Assembly: GCA_003662715.1 (NCBI GenBank)
Contig: QMYO01000109.1
Span: forward strand, 1 to 6,166
Source: Candidatus Bathyarchaeota archaeon
Lineage (GTDB): Archaea > Thermoproteota > Bathyarchaeia > Bathyarchaeales > Bathyarchaeaceae
Direction: 5' to 3'
DNA: 6,166 bases
Part shown: positions 4,841 to 6,166 of the stretch, piece after piece
Numbering within the stretch: the stretch's first letter is position 1
How the letters are laid out: each line of letters opens with the position of its first letter
Position numbers and translations under genes: made by a program
The notes under the pieces: model-generated
What the model saw: the letters and a program-made list of their open reading frames with translations, nothing else
What the model was told of the DNA's origin: nothing
Databases searched by the model: none

Positions 4841-5767
4841 TTGACAGCGCATAGCGGTGGAAGACGGGAAACTTTTCGACGCAGGTTAAGAGAAAAAAAG
4901 CAATTTGATTTAAGGGCTCATCCAGCTAGAAAACAGAAAGGCGACATCATGACCATCGCAAAGAGTCCAGTGGTTACCATGGCGCCCACCACTCCTATAT
5001 ATGACGCTGTACGGATTATGGTGAAAGCTGGATTCCGCCGAATACCCATCGCAGATTCTGGAACCAAGAGGCTTCGCGGCATAATAACCGCCACCGATAT
5101 CATTAATTATCTTGGTGGAGGCGAAAAGTTTCAGATAATCCAACGTAAATACGGCGGCAACTTCTTTAAGGCTATAAACGAGCCGATTAAATCGGTTATG
5201 ACTCAAAAAGTGTTTTCAATCTTGACCACCGCCAAGACCAGCGATGCCATAGAACTTATGAAAGAGCACAAGGTCGGCGGAATACCAGTAGTAGATGAAG
5301 AAAATCGGGTGTGGGCTATCGTGACAGAACGCGACATCATCTTCCTCTTCAGCGGAAAAATAAGCGGAGTCAAAGTATCGGATGCCATGTCCAAAAAAGT
5401 TGTGACAGCAAAGCCTAAAACATCTATTTTTGAAGCTGAAAAAACCATGATTCAACACGGATTCAGACGACTACCCATTATTCAAAATGAAAAACTCATC
5501 GGCATAGTCACAGTTATGGACATACTACGATTTTTCGGCTCTGGTCACGTTTTTAAACACCTACAATCAGGAACCATCATCCAAGTGTTGCAAACTAAGA
5601 TTATGGACATTGCTGTGAGAGATGTTGTTACGGTTGCTCCTGAAACTGATGTTGGACAAGCAGCTAAGCTAATGCAAGAAAGAAAGGTTGGCGCTTTACC
5701 CGTGGTGCAAAAAGACAAACTTATCGGCATAATAACTGAACGAGACTTCTTCAAACTAATCGCCTAG
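4841..5767 (+). CDS. Four-CBS-domain protein with basic N-terminal tail
   Basis: From TTG 4841 the product is 308 residues. Residues 1-34 are strongly basic (12 Arg/Lys). Four CBS domains follow at about 34-91, 115-170, 178-232 and 253-308. Domains 1 and 3 share GFRR(I/L)PI, and domains 2 and 4 share KVG(G/A)(I/L)PVV plus (V/I)TERD, so the protein arose by duplication of a whole two-domain module. The linkers are also alike (GGGEKF... and GSGHVF...). Two Bateman modules could bind two or more nucleotides. The TERD motifs in domains 2 and 4 keep the ribose-contacting Asp, and domains 1 and 3 have TATD and TVMD. No enzymatic domain is fused, so it is probably a stand-alone energy or nucleotide sensor. 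If ATG 4949 (M37) were the real start, the basic tail would be lost and the first CBS domain slightly cut, so TTG is preferred. Confidence 0.86.
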   Translation: MTAHSGGRRETFRRRLREKKQFDLRAHPARKQKGDIMTIAKSPVVTMAPTTPIYDAVRIMVKAGFRRIPIADSGTKRLRGIITATDIINYLGGGEKFQIIQRKYGGNFFKAINEPIKSVMTQKVFSILTTAKTSDAIELMKEHKVGGIPVVDEENRVWAIVTERDIIFLFSGKISGVKVSDAMSKKVVTAKPKTSIFEAEKTMIQHGFRRLPIIQNEKLIGIVTVMDILRFFGSGHVFKHLQSGTIIQVLQTKIMDIAVRDVVTVAPETDVGQAAKLMQERKVGALPVVQKDKLIGIITERDFFKLIA

Positions 5768-5784
5768 GGTGGAAGAGAGCCACC
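5768..5784 (+). repeat. Hairpin immediately after the four-CBS gene
   Basis: GGTGG (5768-5772) pairs with CCACC (5780-5784) around a 7-base loop, starting on the base after the TAG stop. No T-tract follows, so it is not a standard archaeal terminator. It may protect the RNA 3' end, or be chance. Confidence 0.3.
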
Positions 5785-5811
5785 TACAATTATAGAGTCC
5801 ATGAAAAAGCG

Positions 5812-5836
5812 GCAAAACACATATTACAAGTTTTGC
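5812..5836. promoter_or_regulatory. Inverted repeat flanking a TATA-like element upstream of pyrC
   Basis: GCAAAAC (5812-5818) and GTTTTGC (5830-5836) are perfect 7-base inverted repeats separated by 11 bases that contain CATATTA (5820-5826). If that is the TATA box, transcription would begin near 5848, about 25 bases before the TTG start, and the repeat arms would bracket the TATA box like an operator. As RNA it would be a 7-bp hairpin with an 11-base loop. Confidence 0.4.
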
Positions 5837-5860
5837 AATGTGAGTCTAGCTTAGAATAGA

Positions 5861-5865
5861 TGAGG
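5861..5865 (+). promoter_or_regulatory. Shine-Dalgarno site for the pyrC TTG start
   Basis: TGAGG lies 8 bases upstream of TTG 5874. The frame is closed upstream by TAG 5847-5849 and has no ATG or GTG between them, so TTG 5874 is the best start. Confidence 0.55.
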
Positions 5866-5873
5866 AACAAAAC

Positions 5874-6166
5874 TTGCTGGTTGACCTAGTTCTTTACAAC
5901 GCCAAAGTCTACACGCCAGAAGGAATAATTGAAGCGGGTATAGCCATAGATGATGGAAGAATACTCAAAATAGCCAAGGAACCAAACCTCCCCCAAGCCT
6001 CAACAAAACTAAACATAAAAGGACAGACCGTGCTTCCCGGTTTAATAGACTCCCATGTACATCTTAGAGACCAACAATTAGCCTACAAAGAAACCTTCTT
6101 CAGCGGAACAGCCGCCGCCGCCGCTGGAGGCGTAACCCTTGCGATTGATATGCCTAACAACAAACC
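5874..6166 (+). CDS. pyrC: Dihydroorotase (N-terminal part, runs off the window)
   Basis: From TTG 5874 the frame reads [17 protein letters not shown] and stays open to the window end; about 97 residues are visible of a protein usually over 400. The N-terminal beta domain ([12 protein letters not shown], then [18 protein letters not shown]) is that of cyclic amidohydrolases. H61 and H63 form the HxH metal motif. R65 follows in HLRD, and N95 lies in DMPNNKP, both typical substrate-carboxylate contacts in dihydroorotase. [14 protein letters not shown] matches the next family block. The enzyme closes N-carbamoyl-aspartate to dihydroorotate in pyrimidine synthesis. Allantoinase and hydantoinase are relatives; the HLRD and MPNN blocks favour dihydroorotase, but the rest of the active site (carbamylated Lys, other His ligands, catalytic Asp) lies outside the window. 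The alanine run is encoded by four GCC codons and one GCT. Confidence 0.85.
   Translation, partial: MLVDLVLYNAKVYTPEGIIEAGIAIDDGRILKIAKEPNLPQASTKLNIKGQTVLPGLIDSHVHLRDQQLAYKETFFSGTAAAAAGGVTLAIDMPNNK

Noticed and set aside
6111..6122. GCC repeat as a microsatellite
   Set aside because: It encodes the alanine run in the conserved [12 protein letters not shown] block of dihydroorotase, so protein constraint explains it.
1..6166. CRISPR array, transposon ends, phage or toxin-antitoxin module
   Set aside because: No regularly spaced repeats, transposase, integrase or toxin-like gene pair is visible on either strand.

Overview
This window looks archaeal, most likely from an uncultured TACK-lineage archaeon such as Ca. 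Bathyarchaeia. That placement is an inference from gene content and signals. It rests on a fumarate reductase of the thiol-dependent (TfrAB) type, a small archaeal-style winged-helix protein, stand-alone CBS-domain proteins (one with a zinc ribbon), TATA-like boxes at short distances from start codons, bare oligo-T stretches after stop codons, and purine-rich Shine-Dalgarno sites with some TTG starts. All genes lie on the + strand. Both ends of the window cut through genes.

Layout: (1) 1-2428, a tight two-gene unit: the C-terminal half of the flavoprotein tfrA, then tfrB, which fuses an SdhB-like iron-sulfur domain to an HdrB-like CCG domain. A T-rich tract follows. (2) 2481-3216, a TATA-like box, an 85-residue winged-helix regulator, then a small two-helix membrane protein. 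(3) 3261-3807, a promoter, a strong ribosome site and a 162-residue membrane-anchored or secreted protein of unknown function. (4) 3808-4094, a 287-base intergenic region rich in structure. It has three copies of the palindrome TTGTYNRACAA, then a possible small structured RNA with a tRNA T-arm-like hairpin ending in T7, then the promoter of the next gene. (5) 4095-5767, two CBS-domain genes: a two-CBS protein with a C-terminal zinc ribbon and a four-CBS protein. (6) 5812-6166, an inverted repeat around a TATA-like sequence, then the start of a dihydroorotase gene (pyrC).

Functionally, TfrAB would couple fumarate/succinate chemistry to thiols or another soluble redox partner through a chain of Fe-S clusters. 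The two CBS proteins are probably adenine-nucleotide sensors. PyrC belongs to pyrimidine synthesis. I see no evidence that these form a single pathway. I see no transposase, CRISPR array, phage gene or standard full-length tRNA. The most promising unexplained material is in 3835-3986.
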